Made by a program: the position numbers and the translations under genes
Shown here: positions 7,050 through 15,220 of the stretch, piece after piece
Position numbering within the stretch: the first letter of the stretch is position 1
How the letters are laid out: each line of letters opens with the position of its first letter
The notes under the pieces: generated by a model
Databases searched by the model: none
The model's input: only the letters and a program-made list of their open reading frames with translations
Told to the model about the DNA's origin: nothing
Source: Ruminococcaceae bacterium UBA1213
GTDB lineage: Bacteria; Bacillota; Clostridia; Oscillospirales; Acutalibacteraceae
Direction of reading: 5' to 3'
Length of the DNA: 17,762 nt
Assembly (NCBI GenBank): GCA_002309275.1
Contig: DBXL01000128.1
Location: forward strand, 1-17,762

Positions 7050-10000
7050 TCAGTTAGCCAGGTTATAGCTTGCTGAAATCACTTTGCTGTAAACAATGTT
7101 TCCATCTCCACGTACAACATAACCAACTGCATAGCCGTAACGAGTCTTATCAGTATCAGCTCTCAAGTTAGACCTCTGGGTACCGTAATGTGCTGTAATC
7201 TTGTCGCCCGATGATGCAACCTTGCTGCCCTTTTCAATCAGTTTGGCTTTCATTTCTTCTTCTGTAAGAGTACCGTTCAAGAGATCGAAATCAGCAGCTA
7301 CATCCGTATAATCCAGAGAAGAGTTTGTACCAACAAGAATACCTACTTCACTAGGCAATCCCTCCGTTGTGGGAACTTCATACTGTGATATGAACTTCAG
7401 AGCATCTCTGCCCTGGGTATCTATGCCCTGTACTGCCGATATTGTAACAACGGGTTCGCTAACAACAACTTCACTTTCGGGAACATATACAGCAGTAAGA
7501 TTCTTTTCTCTGTTGACAACTTTGAAGCTGTATTCCGGATACATACTTACGAGTTCGCCGTCAGCATACCAGCCTCTGAACTTCTCATCTTCCGCATCTT
7601 CATGTGCAATGGTTTCAGGAGCAGAAACTTTTATGCTCTTTGCACTGTCAACCATATCATAGCCATGATAAACAACTTTATATACTCCTGTGCCATTGCC
7701 TTCTTCATCTGTAATCTCAACTGCACGACCAGCGGATGTACCTACTACTTCACCGCCTGTTACCGTTGTCACATACTTGATGGCATGTACAAAATCAACA
7801 CTGTACACATCAGAATAGAGAGTTGTCTGATAGCCGGTTTCATCACCATAAGCATCTGTGCCTACTACCTTTTTAACAACTGCATATGCTCTTGCATGGA
7901 TACCATTGTCAAGGTCGGGAACAAGATAAGTCGTGCTGTTTTTCCTTGTAGCTTTTTTGCCGCCTTTTTCATCAAGTGCAACGAACTCATTCTCATCATT
8001 GTAGTAACCAATGTTGCCATTTTCATCTGTCACTATCTCAGCTTCGCCGTTATAATAAACGATACCTTCCTTAACGATCTCGTATGTTTCACCTTCTGCC
8101 ACCGAAACATCAAGACCGAGAAGAATATTCTTTTTGCCGTTCAGGAACTGAGCGTCAACATCAACTTCTTCGCCTTCACGTACAAAGTCAACTGTTACAT
8201 TTGAATGAATGCCTGCAATAACTTCATCCTTGTCACTGCCGTTTTCAGTAAGTTCCCACTCTGCAATAGCTTTGCCGAAGTAGTAACCCATACCGCTGAC
8301 TTGTACGGAATGTTTGCCGAGAATCTTAGATTCCGTTGTACCTGAAAGCTTATAGTCTGTACCCTTTACAAGTTCTACACTACCGTCAACACCATTAAGT
8401 ACAACCTTTACATCTGCATGGACTGTTGCAATACCGAAGTCAAATCTTGTTATAACATTCGGATCGATAACAATATCTTCATCAACAATTTCTCTTCTGA
8501 TACAGAATACCTCATCAGGAGCACTTATTGACAAGTTTCTTGAAGTGATCTTTGCAGTTACTTTATATTTGCCTGCATCTACAGGAGCTCCGGAAAGCTT
8601 CGTAACAGCAGTTTCATCTCTATTGAATTTCCAATATGTCAGTTCAATCTTTGTGCCATCGGGGAAAGGCTGACCGTCTGCGGACTGAACAGTTGCAACA
8701 ACTGCCTGGGGAGCTTCTCTGTTATAAATAGTTTCCTCAGGAACGATGATTTTCGCACCCTGTGCTTTTTTATCTACTTTCCACTCAAATGTTACTGTAC
8801 CTTCATAGTTTCCTCTACCGTGAATTTCAGTAATGTAGTTGTTGTCGAAGTCAACAGATGATGTAAATACCTCAGTAGTACCTGAAACTCTGTAATCAGG
8901 CTTATTAGTAACTTTGCCATCTGCATCGAAAACAGGATTTACAAGAGTATCACTTTCAACAGCGGCAGTGATTTCCTCACCGGTGTAAGTAACTGACGGA
9001 AGATTCGTTTCAGGATCATAATCTGCACCGGGGAATATATTCCATACAGGATTACCATCAGCGTCAAATGTAGCACCATCATGGAGCATAAATGTAAACA
9101 TTTCTTTGGTAATCTTTTTGGGAACGATCTCAAATTCAGGATTGTAATCAAGGTCATCAATTACATAGTTATCGAAGGAAACGTTCTTGTCAAGATAGAT
9201 ATAATATGTGCCTACATCTGTATTGTTCTGGAAATCAACCTTGAGGGCCTTGCCGAAGCCAACAGTATCTTTACCGGTTTCTGCGTCTATATCAGCATCA
9301 ACAACACCTCTGTCGCCTTTTGCCTTTTCAAAGGTATATTCTACAGGTACATTTGCAGTGCTTTCACCGAACTCGATGCTCTGACCTTCGTCAGGATAGA
9401 TCTTTGTACTTCTCTTAGCTATGTTGATAACATCTTTGCATACAAGATTTTCTACATCATCATAGTTAGGATGATCTGTGCAGCTGATAACTCCGATATA
9501 TTGACCTGCTCCTACAACTTCTTCAGGTGTGAGAACTTTTTCAGCATCAATTATTCCGGCTGCAACCAGTCCGTCAAAGTCCAGCTCTTCATTGAACTCA
9601 CCTTCAAGTGCATAGAACTCAACTACCGGCTCATAGCCTTCTGCTTCCATGTTAACATTGGAAAGAACTGTATATCTTTCCTCAAGACCAACGCCATCAT
9701 AAACAAGTTCCTTCGGAACAACAAGTGAAAGTTCTATATTACTTGACGGATACTTATTGATAATAAATTTGCCGTTTCTTGTATCACAGTAGTTGCCCTG
9801 ACCTTCAACAGTGAAGTCATAGCCTTCCTCATTTGCATTGATGAAATCATCATGAGGAGAAACAACATAATCTGATTCTTCAACGAGGTTGTAGAGAGTT
9901 GTACCTCTCTTGTCGATAAAGGTGATGTCCGGCTCCTGTTTGTTAGAATTATACGTTGCATCTTCCTTAACAGAGAACGTAAAGTCATCTTCTCCTTCTG

Positions 10001-13000
10001 CAGGTTCTGCAATGCTCTTAGGATCGATAAACCATTTATCTGTAAGTTCAACTGTACCTGTATAGTTGCCCTGACCTGTTGCACTGATAACATAGCCTTC
10101 TTTTTTGTCCTCAGTTACACGGTTTGCCAATGTTGCTTTCACATCGCCTGAAAGAGTATAGTCAGGAACTATTGCACCGCTATTTGTTATACGGTTGCTG
10201 TAATTTACATCAGAGATTATATCAGTCATGCTGACATCATCTGTTATATCAAATTCAAACTTGCTGTATGTTTTTCTTGCATTTGCGATAGCAAACTGAA
10301 CATTTTCCGCTGTAAGCTCTTTCGGCTCGACAACAAGCTTCAACTCAACTGTTTCTGCAGGCTCTTCTGTAACTACTGTAGCAGTATTGACAAGAGTAAG
10401 CTCATAGTTGTCACCATATTCATAACCTACTATGTTCTCCTCGTTCTCATCATAAACAGGTACAAGTCCTTCAAAGTCTGAAGCAAACTTATAGCCGTAT
10501 TCGCCTGCATTAAGCACGCCTGCACCGTTTACTTCGCCGTCAACTACAACAAGACCTGTTTCGGGCACCGTTTCGCCACCCTCTACAGTACCTTCAAGTG
10601 TATATCCAACAACCGGTGTTGCCTGGCTGTATGTGATTGTGGCAGATTCGGGAGTTACTGTAACAGGTGCTCTTACTATATCAAATTCAGCTGATACAAC
10701 TTGAGTAATATAGTTCTGAGATGTAACAGTTGTTTCAGCCTTATAATGACCAACCACTTTGGGAGCTTTTGTAAGCTCTACCCACTGACCATCGACCAAC
10801 TGCTTATAAGAATAGGGAGCTATTGTGAAGCCGTTGCCGTCCACCTCACTGCCGTTATCATCAGGAAGTTCATCAGGTGTTTCCTGACCGTCTTTGAGCT
10901 TCTGAGTTACGGTGAACTCCTGCTCATACGCTGTATCATTATTATAGGTATATGTTTCAGGAATATTGAGCTGCATAAGCATTTCAGCCTTGTCGATATA
11001 CCATTCAAACGTCTTGACACCTGTGTAGTTGCCTGTATAAACTTTTTCCTTTACCGTGTCACCCGTTTCAGGAGCAATCTTATCAACCTCTTCATAAGCA
11101 GCCTCTATTGTTACAATGTAGTGGTCAACTACTTCTTCACCGCCGAGGTTTGCATTTTTTGCTTTTACAGGCACAAACGTTACGGTATAGTCCTCATCTT
11201 TTACGAGAGGTTTATCACTTTTTTCACCCGTTACATTGTTATAGAAATCTTTGTGAGTAAGACTTACAGACGGTTCACGTTCCTCTGTATTATAAGTAAC
11301 AACATATCTGCCATCCTGCAATGTCTGAACTACATTGTCAATGGAGAACTCAATATCAACCTGATCGATAGGCTTCTGCTTAATCTCAAAGTCATGGAAC
11401 AATGAAACGAAAGTCTCAATCTGCTCAGGCTTAACTCTTGCCTCAACGGAATACTGACCAAAACTTGTCGGAGTGTCTATTGTAGCACTACTGCCCTTTT
11501 CGTGATACATCAAATCCTCTGAAAATACTATATCAGACCTTTGGATATTGTATCTGTTTGCGGGGTTGTCATCAAAGTCATCGACATACTTTTTCTGGAT
11601 CGGAACATGGTCACCATAGAAATACTCACCACTTTTTACAGTAAGCTCTGCAACCTTTACGGTAGGTGCGTCATACTCGTTGAGACATTTAAGATTGAGG
11701 ACAGATGTATTTGCGGTATTCTCACCTGCGAATACATGAGTATGTGTAGCCTTGACATTTGAAGCTTTCGCCTTGTTTCCGCCATGTATGGTGTACTCAT
11801 AGGGACTCTTTATAGCCAAGACCTTGTTATTTGCATCTACTTCTTTGTCCACATAAACTGATGCAACGTTCGGCTTGAGCTGAAGTTCTACTCTTGAAAC
11901 AACCTTGTCGAGGTTTGCAAGAGCAACTTTGTTTGTAAGGAACGACACATCATCACTGTCTTTGTCATAGACAACTGTACCGTTGGCTCTTTCAATTTCT
12001 AAGATTTCCTCTGCCACCTCACTGAGGTCAAACAAAGCCATTATCTCAAAATTCTTTTCAATCGTGCCATAGTAGTTTTCAACATCAGCCGGTACTATAG
12101 TAGCAGTTGCCACACCTGCTTCTACGTTGTTTTCATAGGATATGAAGTAGTCCTCACCTTCCACGGGATCGCTCTCATAGTCCTCTTCATTTTTCCATTT
12201 TACCACAACAGGTGTCAACGCTTCGCCTGTGTATGCTACAGGTGCAACAGACTCAACTTTAAACACGTCAGAAATATCAATAGGTGCCAAAACACCCTGA
12301 AGCATCAGTACACCATTTTCATTGCTGAATACCTGCCATGCATCACCGAGAGAGGCTGCTGCAGTATAAGGATATTCGCTCAAATATTTTGTTTCGTCGA
12401 ATATTTTTATAGAATTCGGATCATTAGGATCAGAGTACTCTTTAAATTTCTTGTAGCTGAAGAACAATCTCGCATCCTCTTCATCTGCACCTAAATCATT
12501 GCTGCCAACTGATACCAGACCCCCGTCGTCCAGTTCATCGTCTTTAGCCATAAGGAATGCTTCCTTTGATTCCACATTCTGATCATCTTCCTCATCAGAA
12601 TGTCTTGCTTCTACAAGTCCAAATCTATAACCATTGGTTATATAGAAACTTGAACCCGGCATGAGAATATCGCCTGCTTTAAGCGAAGATACATCCTCTA
12701 TTTTCCCGCTATAGAATTTACCCACTCCAGGTAATATAACAAATGTGAACTGAACAGTGTCTATATCATTTTCAGGATCACTATCCTCGTTGAGTGCTGC
12801 ATAAGCACCTGCAGGAGAGATAACAACATCTATGGTACCTGCTTTTTGCCAGTCTGCATCATTCGTCGCAGACATACTAACCTTGTAATCTGTATCCAAC
12901 TCAAGGGTAGTACTGCCGTCTGTGACGGTAATATCGGGTTTACGATTGTTTTCACCGCCGTCAACCAAAACAATGTAAGATTCATTGCCCTGACTGATGA

Positions 13001-13199
13001 CAAGCGGCTTGCCGTTCATGGTAAAAGATACGTTGTCAGCACTGAACTGGAAACCACTGCTGGGTTCTACAGCATTTACAACGATACTGCTGCTCATGTT
13101 CTTGTAAGCAGGTGTCATCACAGCTGTGCCTGACACGAGCATAACTGCAAGCAATGCCGCAAGTATGCGTTTAGCCATGTTTTTGGATTTCTTGTCCAT
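7050..13199 (-). CDS. Giant secreted multi-domain protein with MBG/Ig-like modules
   Basis: A 2049-residue exported protein, strongly acidic and rich in beta-strand patterns. The start is secure (AAGGAGG 9 bases upstream). Residues 9-43 are a signal peptide (KRILAALLAVMLVSGTAVM, possible cleavage after VNA near 43). Residues about 50-1650 hold diverged tandem modules. Module ends read G-x-GNY-x-G-x-FEW/I (near 721, 1042, 1133, 1461, 1636; looser at 375 and 1245). Each module also carries a DY-x-V/L/I-S motif (near 104, 350, 670, 1013, 1110, 1435, 1615). These resemble MBG/YDG and related bacterial Ig-like domains. Residues about 1852-1905 look like an InlB-type B repeat (KFRGWYADGELVS...NLTAVYV). 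Two related C-terminal modules follow the pattern R-YAV...VYS (1664-1806 and 1911-2049). I find no LPXTG, SLH, dockerin or C-terminal membrane helix, so retention at the surface is unexplained. A surface adhesin or scaffold is the best guess. Confidence 0.85.
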   Translation of the reverse strand: MDKKSKNMAKRILAALLAVMLVSGTAVMTPAYKNMSSSIVVNAVEPSSGFQFSADNVSFTMNGKPLVISQGNESYIVLVDGGENNRKPDITVTDGSTTLELDTDYKVSMSATNDADWQKAGTIDVVISPAGAYAALNEDSDPENDIDTVQFTFVILPGVGKFYSGKIEDVSSLKAGDILMPGSSFYITNGYRFGLVEARHSDEEDDQNVESKEAFLMAKDDELDDGGLVSVGSNDLGADEEDARLFFSYKKFKEYSDPNDPNSIKIFDETKYLSEYPYTAAASLGDAWQVFSNENGVLMLQGVLAPIDISDVFKVESVAPVAYTGEALTPVVVKWKNEEDYESDPVEGEDYFISYENNVEAGVATATIVPADVENYYGTIEKNFEIMALFDLSEVAEEILEIERANGTVVYDKDSDDVSFLTNKVALANLDKVVSRVELQLKPNVASVYVDKEVDANNKVLAIKSPYEYTIHGGNKAKASNVKATHTHVFAGENTANTSVLNLKCLNEYDAPTVKVAELTVKSGEYFYGDHVPIQKKYVDDFDDNPANRYNIQRSDIVFSEDLMYHEKGSSATIDTPTSFGQYSVEARVKPEQIETFVSLFHDFEIKQKPIDQVDIEFSIDNVVQTLQDGRYVVTYNTEEREPSVSLTHKDFYNNVTGEKSDKPLVKDEDYTVTFVPVKAKNANLGGEEVVDHYIVTIEAAYEEVDKIAPETGDTVKEKVYTGNYTGVKTFEWYIDKAEMLMQLNIPETYTYNNDTAYEQEFTVTQKLKDGQETPDELPDDNGSEVDGNGFTIAPYSYKQLVDGQWVELTKAPKVVGHYKAETTVTSQNYITQVVSAEFDIVRAPVTVTPESATITYSQATPVVGYTLEGTVEGGETVPETGLVVVDGEVNGAGVLNAGEYGYKFASDFEGLVPVYDENEENIVGYEYGDNYELTLVNTATVVTEEPAETVELKLVVEPKELTAENVQFAIANARKTYSKFEFDITDDVSMTDIISDVNYSNRITNSGAIVPDYTLSGDVKATLANRVTEDKKEGYVISATGQGNYTGTVELTDKWFIDPKSIAEPAEGEDDFTFSVKEDATYNSNKQEPDITFIDKRGTTLYNLVEESDYVVSPHDDFINANEEGYDFTVEGQGNYCDTRNGKFIINKYPSSNIELSLVVPKELVYDGVGLEERYTVLSNVNMEAEGYEPVVEFYALEGEFNEELDFDGLVAAGIIDAEKVLTPEEVVGAGQYIGVISCTDHPNYDDVENLVCKDVINIAKRSTKIYPDEGQSIEFGESTANVPVEYTFEKAKGDRGVVDADIDAETGKDTVGFGKALKVDFQNNTDVGTYYIYLDKNVSFDNYVIDDLDYNPEFEIVPKKITKEMFTFMLHDGATFDADGNPVWNIFPGADYDPETNLPSVTYTGEEITAAVESDTLVNPVFDADGKVTNKPDYRVSGTTEVFTSSVDFDNNYITEIHGRGNYEGTVTFEWKVDKKAQGAKIIVPEETIYNREAPQAVVATVQSADGQPFPDGTKIELTYWKFNRDETAVTKLSGAPVDAGKYKVTAKITSRNLSISAPDEVFCIRREIVDEDIVIDPNVITRFDFGIATVHADVKVVLNGVDGSVELVKGTDYKLSGTTESKILGKHSVQVSGMGYYFGKAIAEWELTENGSDKDEVIAGIHSNVTVDFVREGEEVDVDAQFLNGKKNILLGLDVSVAEGETYEIVKEGIVYYNGEAEIVTDENGNIGYYNDENEFVALDEKGGKKATRKNSTTYLVPDLDNGIHARAYAVVKKVVGTDAYGDETGYQTTLYSDVYSVDFVHAIKYVTTVTGGEVVGTSAGRAVEITDEEGNGTGVYKVVYHGYDMVDSAKSIKVSAPETIAHEDAEDEKFRGWYADGELVSMYPEYSFKVVNREKNLTAVYVPESEVVVSEPVVTISAVQGIDTQGRDALKFISQYEVPTTEGLPSEVGILVGTNSSLDYTDVAADFDLLNGTLTEEEMKAKLIEKGSKVASSGDKITAHYGTQRSNLRADTDKTRYGYAVGYVVRGDGNIVYSKVISASYNLAN

Positions 13200-13264
13200 C
13201 TAATAATTCCTCCTTAAAATTATAATCTTAGTCAAATACACACCCTCACCTTTCCCCGCAACCC

Positions 13265-13291
13265 ATTATATAACCTCTAAGGCAAAGGCAA
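13265..13291 (-). promoter_or_regulatory. Possible second (proximal) promoter of the giant gene
   Basis: On the minus strand the sequence GTTATATAAT recurs here, giving a perfect TATAAT at 13270-13265, but the -35 region is poor: TTGCCT at 15 bases or CTTTGC at 17. The ten-base match to the distal promoter's -10 region 44 bases upstream is the main reason to list it. A direct repeat GGCAAA-GGCAAA on the plus strand (13281-13292) covers its -35 region and could bind a regulator. Confidence 0.3.
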
Positions 13292-13308
13292 AGCTATATA
13301 TTTTCTAT

Positions 13309-13337
13309 ATTATATAACATTTTCCTTGAATAATCAA
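13309..13337 (-). promoter_or_regulatory. Distal promoter of the giant secreted-protein gene
   Basis: On the minus strand TTGATT (13337-13332) and a perfect TATAAT (13314-13309) are separated by 17 bases. The transcript would have a leader of about 100 bases before the giant gene's ATG. No known riboswitch is recognised in that leader, though a pyrimidine stretch CCTTTGCC can pair with the GGGGAAAGG segment nearer the start codon. No clear terminator is seen between ade and this promoter, so some read-through from ade is possible. Confidence 0.65.
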
Positions 13338-13410
13338 TATCTTTCATAAAAAAATATATACAAAAAATTTTTCCTGTGTGTACCAACTGTATCAATAATA
13401 TATATAAATT

Positions 13411-15093
13411 TTACTCTATGAATTCAAATTTTGTAACATCAAACAATCCGCAGTCTGTAATCCTTATTTCCGGTATGACAGGCAGTGCCATGAAGGAAAG
13501 TGTAATAAACGGATCAATATGTCTGTTGACTCCCATTTCATACGCTTTTTCTATAATCTCATCAAGTTCCGGTATAAATTCATCTGCACTTTTCATGCTC
13601 ATCAGTCCGCCAAGTTCGAGAGGCAGTTTTCCTATCACTTCACCGTCTTTTACTATGACATATCCGCCATTGATATTTTTAAGTATCTCAACCGCTTTGA
13701 GCATATCAGAATTATTGTCACCGATAACTATAATATTATGGGAATCATGGGCGACTGTCGTTGCGATGGCACCGTGTTCAAGTCCATAGCCGTCTATGTA
13801 TGCACAGGCATGAAAATCCTTCGCATGATGTCTTTCAATAACCGCAATTTTTCTTATATTCCCCTCTGCCATGCCTTTTTCTATGCGTCTGTGTGACATT
13901 TCAAGTTTCGTTGTTGCTATCTGATTTTCAATGATGCCGATTACGGAATATTTGTATTTTATGGGAATGTCAAAGGCTTTTTCATCTATGTATCCCACAT
14001 TGACAGACGACATCAATTTTTTACTGTACTCTGTATTGACAGGCTCCGGTATATCTTCCAGCGGTATTCCGTCTTTATAGACAGCCTCTATATTCATATT
14101 TTCAAAATCATCGAATACCACTATATCTGCCTTGTATCCGCAAGCGATTGCTCCGATTTTTTTCAAGCCGTAAATATTGGCTGCATTGATGGTCGCCATT
14201 TGAATTGCCTTTACAGGCGACAGCCCCAATGCAACAGCCTTTTTGACGTTGGCACGCACAGTTCCCTCTTTACGTATATCTGCAAGGTGCTTGTCATCTG
14301 TACAGAATGCCATTCTTGAAGTGTCTATGCTGTTTTTGACAACTCCTTTTATAATAGCCGTGAGATTCTTGGAAGCCGAGCCCTCTCTGACAAGCACCGC
14401 CATTCCACAACGTAATTTTTCAGCAGCTTCTTCATAGGTAATGCTTTCATGGTCTGTATTAACTCCTGCCGTTACATAGGCATTCAATTCTTTTCCCGTT
14501 ACCATAGGCGAATGTCCGTCTATCATTTTATCGGAAAAGCCCTCTATTTTCTTTACGATTTCCGGATAACAGTCAAGCGTTCCCACAACATTCATTAACT
14601 CGCCAAGTCCGAGTACATTGGGATTATCATGGAATTTCAAAAGGTCGTCTGCTTTGAGAACAGCCCCCGAATGCTCAAAGGGCGTTGCAGGCACGCATGA
14701 CGGCAGCATGACATAATAATTAACAGGACATTTTTCAGCCGCTCTCAATATATTTTCAAGTGCCTCCATGCCTCCCACATTGGCAATTTCATGGGGATCG
14801 GTTATAACAGTGGTTGTTCCCCACTTCAACTCCTCATAGGAATATATGGGCGGTGTCACCATTGACGACTCTACATGAAGATGTGCATTGATGAACCCTG
14901 ACGAAACATACTTTCCCTTGAGGTCTTTTTCAGATTTGCCGTTATACTTTCCCACACCCACTATCATTCCGTCTGTGACCGCAACATCACCTTCCACAAT
15001 CTCTCCTGTGAACACATTGATAACTTTACCGTTCTTCAGCACCAAATCAGGCAATTCTCTTTCCTGTGCCGTTTCAATAAGTCTTTCAAGCAT
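13411..15093 (-). CDS. ade: Adenine deaminase
   Basis: Converts adenine to hypoxanthine plus ammonia (EC 3.5.4.2) in purine salvage, in the cytoplasm. The 560-residue protein has the AdeC amidohydrolase layout. A small N-terminal beta domain is followed by the metal site HLHVESS at 71-77 (H71, H73), DPHE at 99-102, GHSP at 193-196, DHES near 214 and FCTDD at 263-267. The C-terminal domain contains HRRIEKG...ERHH and ATTVAHDSHNIIVIG, typical of this enzyme. Length agrees with the bacterial family. A TTG at 15102 is in frame but touches the ribosome site; the ATG at 15093 lies 10 bases after GGGGG and is preferred. It follows the glycosyltransferase gene after an inverted heptad-repeat element. 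No purine riboswitch is recognised upstream. Confidence 0.97.
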   Translation of the reverse strand: MLERLIETAQERELPDLVLKNGKVINVFTGEIVEGDVAVTDGMIVGVGKYNGKSEKDLKGKYVSSGFINAHLHVESSMVTPPIYSYEELKWGTTTVITDPHEIANVGGMEALENILRAAEKCPVNYYVMLPSCVPATPFEHSGAVLKADDLLKFHDNPNVLGLGELMNVVGTLDCYPEIVKKIEGFSDKMIDGHSPMVTGKELNAYVTAGVNTDHESITYEEAAEKLRCGMAVLVREGSASKNLTAIIKGVVKNSIDTSRMAFCTDDKHLADIRKEGTVRANVKKAVALGLSPVKAIQMATINAANIYGLKKIGAIACGYKADIVVFDDFENMNIEAVYKDGIPLEDIPEPVNTEYSKKLMSSVNVGYIDEKAFDIPIKYKYSVIGIIENQIATTKLEMSHRRIEKGMAEGNIRKIAVIERHHAKDFHACAYIDGYGLEHGAIATTVAHDSHNIIVIGDNNSDMLKAVEILKNINGGYVIVKDGEVIGKLPLELGGLMSMKSADEFIPELDEIIEKAYEMGVNRHIDPFITLSFMALPVIPEIRITDCGLFDVTKFEFIE

Positions 15094-15119
15094 TTTATTC
15101 AATCCCCCTTTTATCGAGT

Positions 15120-15219
15120 GTGGAGAGTGGAGAGTTGAGAGTGGAGCTGTTATATTTTCCGCTTTCTCTGTAAAAATCCAAGTTCACAACCACTCCACTC
15201 TCCACTCTCCAAACTCCAC
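15120..15219. repeat. Inverted heptanucleotide-repeat element
   Basis: Four tandem 7-base units of the GTGGAGA type (15120-15147: two exact, then GTTGAGA and GTGGAGC) face four units of the TCTCCAC type (15192-15219: ACTCCAC, TCTCCAC, TCTCCAA, ACTCCAC) across a 44-base centre. The 28-base arms can pair with only a few mismatches, so RNA from either strand could form a long stem with one purine-rich arm. The outer edge of the right arm abuts the stop codon of the glycosyltransferase gene (TAG at 15223-15221). The other end stops just before the ribosome site of ade. No tail of T residues follows, so it is not a typical terminator. It resembles intergenic short-repeat elements rather than a CRISPR array. 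Confidence 0.85.
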
Positions 15220-15220
15220 T

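Noticed and set aside
9081..9728. Several long plus-strand frames (200-234 codons) antisense to the giant gene
   Set aside because: They arise from the codon use and acidic composition of the giant gene. Their translations (runs of I, F, C, Y) do not resemble proteins and they lack start signals.
13200..13302. Riboswitch in the leader of the giant gene, or a purine riboswitch near ade
   Set aside because: Only a weak pairing between CCTTTGCC and GGGGAAAGG is seen. None of the conserved core sequences of known classes that I can recognise is present.
13304..13410. Terminator after ade in the AT-rich stretch
   Set aside because: There are A and T runs and a self-complementary AAAAATTTTT without a loop, but no GC-containing hairpin followed by a T-run on the minus strand.
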